Source: Paulinella micropora
Lineage: Eukaryota; Cercozoa; Imbricatea; Euglyphida
Length of the DNA stretch: 42,397 nucleotides
Assembly: GCA_009731375.1 (NCBI GenBank)
Contig: BJOX01000343.1
Span: 470,227-512,623 of the forward strand
Reading direction: 5' to 3'
The notes under the pieces are model-generated. The model saw nothing but the letters and a program-made list of their open reading frames with translations. It made no database searches and was not told where the DNA came from. Below are positions 33,199 through 42,397 of the stretch, piece by piece. The position numbers were made by a program, and so were the translations under genes. Every line of letters starts with the position of its first letter. Within the stretch, counting starts at the first letter, position 1.

Positions 33199-33465
33199 TC
33201 GCTCACTCGCTCTTTCTCTCTCTCGCACACGCACACACATACGCACACTGCCATACTTAAGTAACAATATATATGTGTATATATGTAGAATCTGAGGTCC
33301 CTAGCCCCAGCTTGGGCTTCAGAAAAATCACGCCGGCTCACTCCCGTCGTCAGTTTTCTAGAAAAGTTATCTCAAACGACGCGGCCCATAGTGCGTTATC
33401 GGCAGACAAACAGCTAACCGAAGGCGATTTGGCGTGCGATGATACAGCCGAAGCAGGTGATGTAC

Positions 33466-33542
<77 letters not shown>

Positions 33543-33630
33543 CAGAGAGACACAGAGCGACAGAGAGAGACAGTGAGAGACAGAGAGAGACAGAGAGACA
33601 GAGAGAGACAGAGAGAGACAGAGAGAGACA

Positions 33631-33666
<36 letters not shown>

Positions 33667-33725
33667 CAGACAGAGACAGGGACAGGGACAGGGACAGGGA
33701 CAGAGACAGAGACAGAGACAGAGAC

Positions 33726-33768
<43 letters not shown>

Positions 33769-33896
33769 GAGAGAGAGAGAAACAGAGAGAGAGAAACAGA
33801 GAGAGAGAGAGAGAGAAACAGAGAGAAACAGAGAGAAACAGAGAGAAACAGAGAGAGAAACAGAGAGAGAAACAGAGAGAGAGAGATAATAAATAA

Positions 33897-33937
<41 letters not shown>

Positions 33938-34446
33938 NNNNNNNNNNNNNNNNNNNNNNNNNNNNNNNNNNNNNNNNNNNNNNNNNNNNNNNNNNNNNNN
34001 NNNNNNNNNNNNNNNNNNNNNNNNNNNNNNNNNNNNNNNNNNNNNNNNNNNNNNNNNNNNNNNNNNNNNNNNNNNNNNNNNNNNNNNNNNNNNNNNNNNN
34101 NNNNNNNNNNNNNNNNNNNNNNNNNNNNNNNNNNNNNNNNNNNNNNNNNNNNNNNNNNNNNNNNNNNNNNNNNNNNNNNNNNNNNNNNNNNNNNNNNNNN
34201 NNNNNNNNNNNNNNNNNNNNNNNNNNNNNNNNNNNNNNNNNNNNNNNNNNNNNNNNNNNNNNNNNNNNNNNNNNNNNNNNNNNNNNNNNNNNNNNNNNNN
34301 NNNNNNNNNNNNNNNNNNNNNNNNNNNNNNNNNNNNNNNNNNNNNNNNNNNNNNNNNNNNNNNNNNNNNNNNNNNNNNNNNNNNNNNNNNNNNNNNNNNN
34401 NNNNNNNNNNNNNNNNNNNNNNNNNNNNNNNNNNNNNNNNNNNNNN

Positions 34447-34482
<36 letters not shown>

Positions 34483-34550
34483 AGAGAGAGAGAGAAAGAG
34501 AGAGAAAGAGAGAGAAAGAGAGAGAAAGAGAGAGAAAGAAAGAGAGAGAA

Positions 34551-34601
<51 letters not shown>

Positions 34602-34669
34602 AAAGAGAGAGAGAGAGAGAGACAGACAGAGAGAGAGAGAGAGACAGAGAGAGAGTGTGTGTGTGAGAC

Positions 34670-34766
<97 letters not shown>

Positions 34767-34939
34767 CAGAGAGACAGAGAGAAAGAGAGAAGAGAGAGAT
34801 GGTTGATTGGTTGATTGGTCGATTGGTTGATTGGTTGGTTGGTTGGTTGGTTGGTTGATTGGTTGGTTGGTTGATTGGTTGATTGGTTAATTGGTTGATT
34901 GGTTGATTGGTTGGTTGATTGGTTGATTGGTTGATTGAT

Positions 34940-34974
<35 letters not shown>

Positions 34975-35047
34975 CTGATAGGCTGATTGATTGATTGATT
35001 GACTGATTGATTGATTGCTTGATTGCTTGATTGATTGATTGATTGGC

Positions 35048-35083
<36 letters not shown>

Positions 35084-35171
35084 CGATCGATGATCGATTG
35101 ATTGGTTAATTGATTGATCGATTGTCATCTGATAAGAAATTGTTTGATTAATTGATTGACTTTCATTCTGT

Positions 35172-35243
<72 letters not shown>

Positions 35244-35297
35244 CTCTCTCTCCTCTCTCTCTCTCTATATATATATATATATCTATCTATCTATCTA

Positions 35298-35354
<57 letters not shown>

Positions 35355-35908
35355 AGACGGCAATCACAACCAATTGTCAGGGAATCCTCTCGCAACCGCC
35401 CGGTCTGTTACAGTAACTGCTCCGCCAGCCATGTTGCGCGATCCAGACTCGACCTCGAGGGCAGAACTGGAAGGAGAAGGAGATAAGATTGAGCAGCCTT
35501 GGGAGCTAGTTGAGAAAGATTCGGCCCGCAAGGTCCAGCCAGAGCATACCATTCCACTTCACTTAGTATTCCGCCTCAGACTTACAAGTTCATTTGTTTT
35601 TCACGGGCTTCGTTCTTCGTTATGCTTGTATTCGTGGCTTAGATAGCATCTCGTTGGAAAGCTCGCTTCACAAGCTTGCTAACAAGCTTTTTTGATAGTA
35701 AATTGCGAGAAACTTCACGTAAAATAATTCCTCTGTGCAGCCTGAAGATGCAGCGGGAGTCGTGGAGGGCGATCTTGAGCGCGATCTTGAGCGCGGACCA
35801 ACTGGGCAAACGCAGCAAACAAGATCTGCCTTAGAGCATCGGCGAACCATGTCGGCCACCATCATCGGACAGGTTGTTCTCTTTCTTCCTTCCTTCCTTC
35901 CTTCCTTC

Positions 35909-35955
<47 letters not shown>

Positions 35956-36057
35956 TCCTTCCTTCCTTTCTTCCTTCCTTTCTTCCTTCCTTTCTTCCTT
36001 TCTTCCTTCCTTTCTTCCTTCCTTCTTTCGTTCTTTCTTTCCTTCCTTCCTTCTTTC

Positions 36058-36088
<31 letters not shown>

Positions 36089-36129
36089 TTTCTTTCTTTC
36101 TCTATTTTCTTTCTCTATTTTCTTTCTTT

Positions 36130-36160
<31 letters not shown>

Positions 36161-36217
36161 CTCTCTCTCTCACTCTCTCTCTCTTTCTTTCTTTCTTTCT
36201 CTCTCTCTCTCTCTTTC

Positions 36218-36264
<47 letters not shown>

Positions 36265-36332
36265 CGCTTTCTCTCGCGGGCTCTTTTCTGTGCTTCATTT
36301 CGTGCTTGCAGCTCACGTTTCACTTTTCTCTC

Positions 36333-36391
<59 letters not shown>

Positions 36392-36501
36392 GTTTTTGCT
36401 GCTGTTGTTTATCAAAGAAACATGGTTCAAAACTCACTTCTCAAGCGCGGGCAAGCGCCGTCTCAGACGTAAGCACAAGAAGCTACAGCAGCTTAGTGTA
36501 A
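28510..36501 (+). CDS. 7TM-RGS-DUF4395 membrane protein, eight-exon model
   Basis: Exons 28510-28791, 29040-29207, 30201-31968, 32171-32344, 33289-33456, 35357-35532, 35741-35872 and 36418-36501 join in phase (0,0,1,1,1,0,0) to 983 codons plus stop. Residues 1-235 have seven hydrophobic segments. About 253-457 is an RGS domain, the GTPase-activating module for G-alpha subunits. About 490-635 is a DUF4395-like four-helix membrane domain with CLGC. The rest is a polar tail. Seven membrane segments before RGS recall plant AtRGS1-type receptors. The DUF4395 fusion is unusual. Likely role: a membrane sensor or regulator that ends G-protein signals, an inference from domains. The start, the last exon and anything hidden in gaps 29757-29937 and 33938-34446 are uncertain. 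Confidence 0.75.
29040..29207 (+). CDS. RGS gene exon 2: membrane segments 4-5
   Basis: The acceptor is a long CT repeat ending CTCGCAG and the donor is CTG-GTGAGT. It encodes [20 protein letters not shown] and ends in [14 protein letters not shown]. This joins exon 3 ([11 protein letters not shown]) to form one continuous membrane segment. Both ends are phase 0. Confidence 0.8.
29208..30200 (+). repeat. RGS gene intron 2: GT, GA and GATA microsatellites with a gap
   Basis: The donor GTGAGT is followed by GT, GA, GACA, GATA and GGTA arrays, a 181-base gap (29757-29937), then GT and GA arrays up to the acceptor. No exon is visible, but the gap could hide one. Confidence 0.85.
30201..31968 (+). 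CDS. RGS gene exon 3: membrane segments 6-7, RGS and DUF4395-like domains
   Basis: The acceptor GTTCTGGCAG and donor ACAG-GTGTAAG frame 589 uninterrupted codons. RGS landmarks are [44 protein letters not shown] and, after an insertion of about 85 residues, [18 protein letters not shown], the usual closing helix. DUF4395-like landmarks are [40 protein letters not shown] and [13 protein letters not shown], with four hydrophobic segments. A tail with CAKC and Ser/Asn-rich sequence follows. DUF4395 is known mainly as a bacterial membrane family of unknown function. The RGS call is firm; the DUF4395 call rests on motif order and spacing. Confidence 0.85.
32171..32344 (+). CDS. RGS gene exon 4 (duplicated exon, copy 1)
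   Basis: A 58-codon symmetrical phase 1-1 exon between CATACATACAG and ACAG-GTGATG. Reads [20 protein letters not shown] then [17 protein letters not shown]. Very similar to exon 5. Polar with a basic middle; no domain recognised. Confidence 0.75.
32345..33288 (+). repeat. RGS gene intron 4: GA, GGAA, GATT, GCTT and GATC arrays
   Basis: The donor is followed by a GA array, GACA, GAAA and GGAA arrays, a GATT/GCTT/GCTC array (32700-32830), a GATC/GAATC array (32826-32930) and CT/CTTT arrays. The latter form the polypyrimidine side of the next acceptor region. Confidence 0.9.
33289..33456 (+). CDS. RGS gene exon 5 (duplicated exon, copy 2)
   Basis: A 56-codon phase 1-1 exon between ATATATGTAG and GCAG-GTGATG. 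Reads [20 protein letters not shown] then [20 protein letters not shown]. The upstream intron ends of exons 4 and 5 also match (CACACTGCCATA, AGTAA), so intron and exon were duplicated together. Either exon could be skipped without changing frame. Confidence 0.75.
33457..35356 (+). repeat. RGS gene intron 5: TA, GA, GACA and GATT arrays with a 509-base gap
   Basis: TA and GA arrays run to the gap at 33938-34446. GA arrays and a long GATT/GGTT array (34800-35150) follow, ending in the CT array that precedes exon 6. A third exon copy could be hidden in the gap. Confidence 0.88.
35357..35532 (+). CDS. RGS gene exon 6
   Basis: The CT repeat ends CTCAACAG as acceptor. The phase 1 start joins G+AC to read [20 protein letters not shown] then [20 protein letters not shown]. 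The donor CGCAAG-GTCCAG is weak but gives the phase 0 needed by exon 7. Without it the frame runs to a stop at 35646, which is an alternative C-terminus. Confidence 0.6.
35741..35872 (+). CDS. RGS gene exon 7
   Basis: The acceptor TTCCTCTGTGCAG and donor GGACAG-GTTGTT bound 44 codons: [20 protein letters not shown], then [21 protein letters not shown] nine-base direct repeat within it (CTTGAGCGC type) gives the DLERDLER duplication. Phase 0 at both ends. Confidence 0.6.
35873..36417 (+). repeat. RGS gene intron 7: CCTT, CTTT and CT arrays
   Basis: Pyrimidine tetranucleotide arrays with one non-repetitive island (36274-36330, CGGGCTCTTTTCTGTGC) containing a possible acceptor GCTTGCAG. Confidence 0.85.
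36418..36501 (+). CDS. RGS gene terminal exon, tentative
   Basis: A possible acceptor TTTATCAAAG leads in phase 0 to [20 protein letters not shown] and a stop at 36501. The acceptor is poor. Other choices are an AG at 36310 (GCTTGCAG) or a distal exon near 36880-36958. Treat the C-terminus as undetermined. Confidence 0.35.
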   Translation, partial: KHGSKLTSQARASAVSDVSTRSYSSLV

Positions 36502-36743
36502 GGAGTGAGGGCTCTACCTCTCGTAAGAAGCGACGATTCTCATATACCACACACTATATGATAGTGCGTATGCCGTACCATTCCGTCTAATCCGATCAAT
36601 TTTCGTCACATATCTTATACTTCATAATGTAATTTGTATAGCAAGTGAATGTTCCCGGCCATCAAACAGTGTCACGTTGAGCAAAATCGGAGTGGCTATG
36701 AACAACTGCCTTCTCTCTCTCTCTCTCTCTCTCTCTCACTTTC

Positions 36744-36824
<81 letters not shown>

Positions 36825-37146
36825 CACACACAAACACACGCACGCACACACACACACACACACACCCCTCAGTCAGTTTCGTGTATATACAACGATCAAG
36901 GAATATACCCTCGGAGTCATGACAGAAATCGCCATGGACTTTAAACTCGTATTATGGTGAAAATTCAATATTTATTCAACTTGTACATTTCTGAGTATAT
37001 ATATATATATATATATATAATAAACTATCATACTTTCCACTTATTAATATAAAAGTAATTACTAACGGTAAACGTAAATAACTATCCAACGGACCGTCCA
37101 TCTCTAAATAAATTTAAGTACGAACCCCTCGTTGTCCAGTGCATAC
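36502..37146. other. Downstream region with CT and CA microsatellites
   Basis: Holds CT and CA arrays at 36712-36866 and a short AT array near 36999-37018. AATAAA-like signals occur near 37018 and 37104 and could serve the RGS gene. A 24-codon open stretch at 36880-36958 ending in a stop might be a terminal exon but is not supported by homology. Confidence 0.5.
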
Positions 37147-37204
37147 TGCTCATAATCTAAAAGCTAATTACTCAAATCGACGCGATTCCTATATGGGAAA
37201 GCAG
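37147..37204 (-). mobile_element. Non-LTR element 3' tail fragment (L3)
   Basis: The reverse complement reads CTGCTTTCCCATATAGGAAT then CGTCGATTTGAGTAATTAGC and ATTATGAGCA, matching the tails at 22866 and 27213 with a deletion of the middle of the tail. It is beside a T homopolymer and a ten-base gap (37263-37272). Confidence 0.8.
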
Positions 37205-37220
37205 CCTCGGAGAGCCTACT

Positions 37221-37256
<36 letters not shown>

Positions 37257-37272
37257 GGGGTTNNNNNNNNNN

Positions 37273-37915
37273 TTGAAAATTACAGAAAGTTGTTTTGTGC
37301 AAGCACTGTTTTTGTTCTGATATTAATACTAGAATTTGTGCTATTTTTTGTAATTCGCCTCTGCACAACTTCGGACTGTGCACCTCGTTCATATTATTCT
37401 CAAGCAAAAGCCGGATCGGGCTGAGATAACGTAAACAGCAGATCCTGACGCAATATATTAGTCTAATAGTCGCTAACCTTGCATCAGGCTTGAATCCGCC
37501 TCTAGGCTTGAGCGGATGACTCGGAGGTATAGCGCGAATGAATCAAACGCGAATCATTAAAACCAAAACTTGACGTTAGACTAGGTGGTGATAGAGGCTT
37601 AAGTGATCTTAAGTAATACTTGAGATACGAGAACGCTGACATAGTCTGATTCAAACGCTCTTTGACTTCAGCGGCGTTATGATAACACAACGATGGTGGA
37701 GAACGATGAGGTAAAAATGACTATGACTTTGCCTTTTCAACTTGTAGTTGAACAAGTTATGTCAAACTGCCAGATTTTTATCAGAATATGAAATTTGCAT
37801 CTTGTTTATTGGCAGAAATACAAGCTCAAAGTATCTAGATATACGTATATTTACATACAATACAGTGATAGATTGACAGAAAGACTGACGGTACATAGAC
37901 AGACAGACAGACAGA
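37273..37915. other. Unique-looking sequence, no gene found
   Basis: No frame above 63 codons and no recognisable motif. It leads into GACA and GATA repeats. Confidence 0.5.
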
Positions 37916-37940
37916 CAGAAAGATAGACAGATAGACAAAT

Positions 37941-37941
<1 letters not shown>

Positions 37942-38030
<89 letters not shown>

Positions 38031-38647
38031 GAGATATCGACTAATGTCAGAAAAAAGGAGCTTCTGATTTCGTCAACCAAGGAAATCTGTGGGTAAAGTA
38101 TTAACCCGATGCCCAGCTAAGCCGTGATGTTTGCACGGAAGGGACTGATACAGACGATACCAAAGCTCCCTAGTACCAGGCGGGGCCAGGGCTCGTTCCA
38201 TAAACGCCACTTGCAGAACGAGCTCCCACCTCCATTACAGAGGACCCAGTAAGCACATGAAGTTTCGAGACTGTTCGACAGTCTAGTATAAACCGACAGA
38301 GCACTGTGGGTTTTATTCCGGGCTCAACAAGCGAGAAAGGGCACCCTGAGGGAACAGGATTGTGCTTCCCGTCGCTATTTCGGCATGTGACTTATAGGCG
38401 TATGGCTAGGCACACATAAGGCACCCCACCACGGGCCCAGCACACCCACACCATCCCCTAATTCTCTGTCTGTCGACAGATGGCACCCATTTCAAAAAAC
38501 CAAGCCCAAGGGAGGGTCAGTGACACCTCAAGTGGCCTTGGTTCACTCCGTGGAGTAAGTGATGAGATCAACTGATGAGATATCGACTAATGTCAGAAAA
38601 AAGGAGCTTCTGATTTCGTCAACCAAGGAAGTCTGTGGGTAAAGTAT

Positions 38648-38700
<53 letters not shown>

Positions 38701-39365
38701 CGGTAGGTAGGTAGGTAGGTAGGTAGGTAGGTAGGTAGGTAGATAGATAGATAGATAGATGAGATATCGACTAATGTCAGAAAAAAGGAGNNNNNNNNNN
38801 AAGAGAAAGGAGCTTCTGATTTCGTCAACCAAGGAATTATGTGGGTAAAGTATTAACCCGATGCAAAGCTAAGCCGTGATGTTTGCACGGAAGGGACTGA
38901 TACAGGCGATACCAAAGGGCCAGGGCTCGTTCCATAAGCGCCCTTGCAGAACGAGCTCCCACCTCCATTACAGAGGACCCAGTAAGCAGATGGAGTTTCG
39001 AGACTGTTCGACAGTCTAGTATAAACCGACAGAGCACTGTGGGTTTTATTCCGGGCTCAACAGGTAGGTAGGTAGATAGATAGATAGATGAGATATCGAC
39101 TCATGTCAGAAAAAGGAGCTTCTGATTTCGTCAACCAAGGAAGTCTGTGGGTAAAGTATTAACCCGATGCACAGCTAAGCCGTGATGTTTGCACGGAAGG
39201 GACTGATACAGGCGATACCAAAACCTCCCTAGTACCAGGCGGGGCCAGGGCTCGTTCCATAAGCGCCCCTTGCAGAACGAGCCCCCACCTCCATTACAGA
39301 GGACCCAGTAAGCAGATGGAGTTTCGAGGCTGTTCGACAGTCTAGTATAAACCGACAGAGCACTG

Positions 39366-39408
<43 letters not shown>

Positions 39409-39425
39409 CAGATAGATAGATAGAC

Positions 39426-39504
<79 letters not shown>
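37942..39504 (-). mobile_element. Array of truncated retroposon copies with ATCT tails
   Basis: At least four copies share one end, GAGATATCGACTAATGTCAG on the plus strand, always preceded by a GATA array. They stop at different points on the other side. Copies: about 38031-38572 (longest), 38573-38650, 38760-39062 (with a ten-base gap), 39089-39366. Read on the minus strand this is a constant 3' end carrying an (ATCT)n tail with variable 5' truncation, the pattern of non-LTR retroposons. Conserved body words include GTGATGTTTGCACGGAAGGG and CTTGCAGAACGAGC. I see no coding domain, so the fragments may be SINEs or only the 3' part of a LINE. A longer gap follows at 39505. Confidence 0.65.
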
Positions 39505-39586
39505 NNNNNNNNNNNNNNNNNNNNNNNNNNNNNNNNNNNNNNNNNNNNNNNNNNNNNNNNNNNNNNNNNNNNNNNNNNNNNNNNNN

Positions 39587-39593
39587 CCCCCCC

Positions 39594-39624
<31 letters not shown>

Positions 39625-39672
39625 CTACTCCTATCGGTCTGTCTGTCTGTCTGTCTTCTGTCTCTCTCTCTG

Positions 39673-39703
<31 letters not shown>

Positions 39704-39753
39704 CTATCTATCTCTCTATCTCTCTACTATCTATCTATCTATCTATCTATCTC

Positions 39754-39802
<49 letters not shown>

Positions 39803-39805
39803 ATG

Positions 39806-39857
<52 letters not shown>

Positions 39858-39870
39858 CTTACCATCTATG

Positions 39871-39912
<42 letters not shown>

Positions 39913-39913
39913 A

Positions 39914-39962
<49 letters not shown>

Positions 39963-39992
39963 CATCCATCCATCTATCCATCTATCTATCTA

Positions 39993-40023
<31 letters not shown>

Positions 40024-40050
40024 CTATCTCTGTCTATCTATCTATTTACC
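39587..40050. repeat. C homopolymer, TA, and TATC/CTAT microsatellites
   Basis: A C run and CA run follow the gap, then TCTG, CT, TA and a long CTAT array to 40046. Reading frames in it are LSIY repeats only. Confidence 0.95.
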
Positions 40051-40111
40051 GATTGCAAATGCAAGGACAATGTATCTCTGCCGGGGCCATAAACGATGCC
40101 ACAAACACTAC

Positions 40112-40520
40112 ATGTATGTATGTATGTATGTATATATGCATGTATGCATGCATGGACCATGCATGCATTGATGCATGCATTTATGTATGCATGCATGCAT
40201 GTATATGCATGTATGCATGTATGTATGCATGCACATGCATGCATACATGTATGTATGTATGCATGCATGCATGTATGTATGTATGCCTTATGTATGTATG
40301 TATGTATGTATGTATGTATGTACGTATGTATGTATGCATGTATGTATATTTTACAAAGGCGAGGGGCATACCACAGAGAGGGGAAAACATCATAGCTAAA
40401 ACCTACACGTACATACATACATCATACATACATACATACATACATACAGACAGACATACATACAGACATACATACATGCATACATACATACATACATACA
40501 TACATACATACATACATGTG
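40112..40520. repeat. TGTA/TGCA and CATA microsatellites
   Basis: TGTA/TGCA units at 40112-40347, a short unique island (40350-40404), then the complementary CATA array. As TGTA and TACA are complementary, the two arrays can pair as an inverted repeat. Confidence 0.93.
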
Positions 40521-40569
40521 TGTGAGACTGAGTAAGTGAGCAAGCGAATGTGAGCGAGAGTGAGTGTTT

Positions 40570-40611
40570 GAGTGTGTGTGTGTGTGTGTGAGGGAGAGAG
40601 TGAGAGAGAGA

Positions 40612-40684
<73 letters not shown>

Positions 40685-40812
40685 ACACACACACACAGAC
40701 ACAGACACACACACACACACAGACACACACACACACACACAGACACATACACACACACACATACAGCACACACACACACACACTCACTCACACAGACAGA
40801 CAGACAGACAGA

Positions 40813-40871
<59 letters not shown>

Positions 40872-40881
40872 NNNNNNNNNN

Positions 40882-40914
<33 letters not shown>

Positions 40915-40925
40915 AGAGAGAGATA
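40570..40925. repeat. GT, GA, CA and GACA microsatellites with a ten-base gap
   Basis: Successive dinucleotide and tetranucleotide arrays; gap at 40872-40881. No gene. Confidence 0.95.
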
Positions 40926-40974
40926 AAGAGATGTACAAGTATGCAAAACATGTCTGAGTTATCGTCCAAGTCAT

Positions 40975-41580
40975 TGGTCGCGTCGTACGGGACAGGCAGG
41001 GCATGTTGTTGCTGGCCCGAAGGGCTAAGGACAGGACAAAAAGGAAATAGCTCCATCCAGGACAAAAACTAAGATAATTTAAAACCGCTGCAAGCAAAAC
41101 AGAAAAGGCGATTGCTGCAGTTGCATGCAATAATCTGAGCCGTCCGCAAGATGATTAGCCGCGTGGGATAGGACAGGCAGGGCATGTTGTTGCTTGCCAG
41201 GAGGGCAAAGGACAGGGGGAAAGAGGCAAGAGCTACAGCCAGGACAAAAACAAAATAATTCAAATAGCTGCAGGGCAGGACAGAGAAAGGTAATTGCTGC
41301 AGTTGTATGTAATAATCTGAGCTGTCCTCAAGATGATTGGTTGAGTGGTACGGGACAGGCAGGGCATGTTGTTGCTGGCCAGGAGGGCTAAGGACAGGGA
41401 CAAAAAGGCAATTGCTACAGCCAGGACAAAAACAAATATAATTTAAACCAATAGCAGCAGGGCAGGACAGAAAAGGTAATTGCTGGAGTCGTGTATAATA
41501 AAGTCGTACGGAACAGGAAGGGCAGGTTGTTGCTGGCCAGGAGGGCTACGGACAGGACAAAAAAGGAATTGGCTTCAGGA
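40975..41580. repeat. Tandem array, unit about 180 bp, four units
   Basis: The word GGCAGGGCATGTTGTTGCTGGCC or a close variant recurs at about 40994, 41177, 41357 and 41519. In between, GGACAAAAAGG and GCTGCAGTTG... segments recur in the same order. The last unit is shorter and more diverged. Non-coding; the unit is neither a known satellite to me nor a tRNA gene. Confidence 0.8.
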
Positions 41581-41604
41581 AAAACAAAAACAAAAACAAA
41601 AACA

Positions 41605-41643
<39 letters not shown>

Positions 41644-41990
41644 GAAAAAAAGGAAAGGATGTATGCCTGTATGTTTGTATGTATGTATGTATGTATGTAT
41701 GTACATATGTATGTATGTATGTGTATGCTACGACCTTTGTTGTGCTGGTAAAAAGGGCCTCTGTGTGTGTTGTGAGTACGACATGAGACGTTGAGAGGTT
41801 GTTCAATTGGCTGGTTGTTCTCTCCAAAGACCTGAGGAGAGATAGATAGATAGATGGATAGACAGGAATGTAGGTAGGTAGATAGATTTTTTGGTCTATC
41901 AGCGCTACATACCCGAAGTCGTGCGCATCCATAATAGATAAATAGATAGGTAGGTAGGTAGGTAGGTAGGAAGGTAGGTAGATAGGTAGG

Positions 41991-42070
<80 letters not shown>

Positions 42071-42397
42071 GATACAAGCAAAATTGAGAAGAAGTTCAAT
42101 TGGATGATTATTTTCTCCAAACACCTGAAAAGAAAAAAATAGGTAAATAGGTAGATAGATAGGTAGGTAGATAGGTAGGTAGGTAGGTAGGTTGGTTGAT
42201 AGGTAGGTAGGTAGGTAGGTAGGTAGGTAGGTAGGAAGGTAGGTAGGTAGGTAGGTAGGTAGGAAGGTAGGTAGGTAGGTAGGTAGGTAGGTAGGTAGGT
42301 AGGAAGGAAGGAAAGTAGGTAGGTAGGTAGGAAGGTAGGTAGGTAGGTAGGTAGGTAGGTAGGTAGGAAGGTAGGAAGGTAGGTAGGTAGGTAGGTA
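41581..42397. repeat. CAA, TGTA, GATA and GGTA microsatellites with a 40-bp repeated word
   Basis: CAA array 41583-41642, TGTA array 41668-41722, GATA array 41993-42070, GGTA array from 42160 to the window end. Between them a word GTTCAATTGGxTGxTTxTT with TCTCCAAA.ACCTGA occurs twice (41807-41836 and 42092-42127), each time next to GATA or GGTA repeats. Confidence 0.85.

Noticed and set aside
36880-36958. Possible terminal exon of the RGS gene (TIKEYTLGVMTEIAMDF)
   Set aside because: An AG precedes it (CAGTCAG) and it ends in a stop, but there is no homology and no upstream donor that clearly favours it over 36418. It is kept only as an alternative.
38570-38620. Hammerhead ribozyme core (CTGATGAG followed by GAAA)
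   Set aside because: CTGATGAG is present, but the expected stem II and the properly placed GAAA and cleavage-site strand are not.
40112-40520. CRISPR-like spaced repeats
   Set aside because: The units are simple TGTA/TGCA and CATA microsatellite without unique spacers, in a eukaryotic sequence.

Overview
The window is eukaryotic, nuclear and transposon-rich. Signs of this are spliceosomal introns with GT/AG ends, Ty1/copia and non-LTR retrotransposons, very long microsatellites, and a G-protein signalling gene. The lineage cannot be named from sequence alone. The heterotrimeric G-protein regulator and the retroelement types fit a protist, alga or unicellular relative of animals or fungi better than a vertebrate or flowering plant. 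Runs of N (ten bases at many places, longer at 29757-29937, 33938-34446 and 39505-39586) mark assembly gaps, mostly beside microsatellites.

Positions 1-1000 hold a CT microsatellite, unrecognised sequence and a 255-bp element with perfect 23-bp terminal inverted repeats. Positions 1010 to about 19517 are a stack of nested retroelements. The oldest layer is a plus-strand copia-like element (here C), of which a 5' LTR in three pieces and the start of gag remain. A minus-strand copia element (here A, 1182-17536, target duplication TTGTG) sits inside the LTR of C. A second minus-strand copia element (here B, 9242-17085, target duplication GCAAA) sits inside the gag of A. A 1.6-kb segment with inverted-repeat ends (about 17674-19301) also splits the LTR of C. 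A and B both have the order gag, protease, integrase, reverse transcriptase, RNase H. Both are broken by frameshifts, and A has also lost catalytic residues. All three elements have a GTTATGAGCC sequence directly after the LTR. It reads as a primer site for a 5' half of initiator tRNA-Met and contains the gag start codon.

Positions 19518-22865 are microsatellites and local repeats, including a potential TAG/CTA hairpin and a poly-T-linked tandem array with a core of about 145 bp. Positions 22866 to about 28126 hold a non-LTR retrotransposon family: a 3' tail fragment, a 4.3-kb frameshifted copy (AT-hook, reverse transcriptase, zinc finger, restriction-like endonuclease candidate) and a fragment of another copy. 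A 350-bp inverted duplication lies between these remnants and the host gene.

Positions 28510 to about 36501 are the one recognisable host gene, modelled here with eight exons and 983 residues. The product has seven N-terminal membrane segments, an RGS domain with a large insertion, a DUF4395-like four-helix membrane domain with a CLGC motif, and a C-terminal tail. Two consecutive tail exons are tandem duplicates. The introns are almost entirely microsatellite. I know of no description of this domain order, and it is the most interesting protein in the window.

Positions 36650-42397 hold microsatellites, a short tail of the same non-LTR family, several 5'-truncated copies of another retroposon ending in ATCT tails, and a tandem array of about 180 bp per unit. 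I see no convincing gene there.
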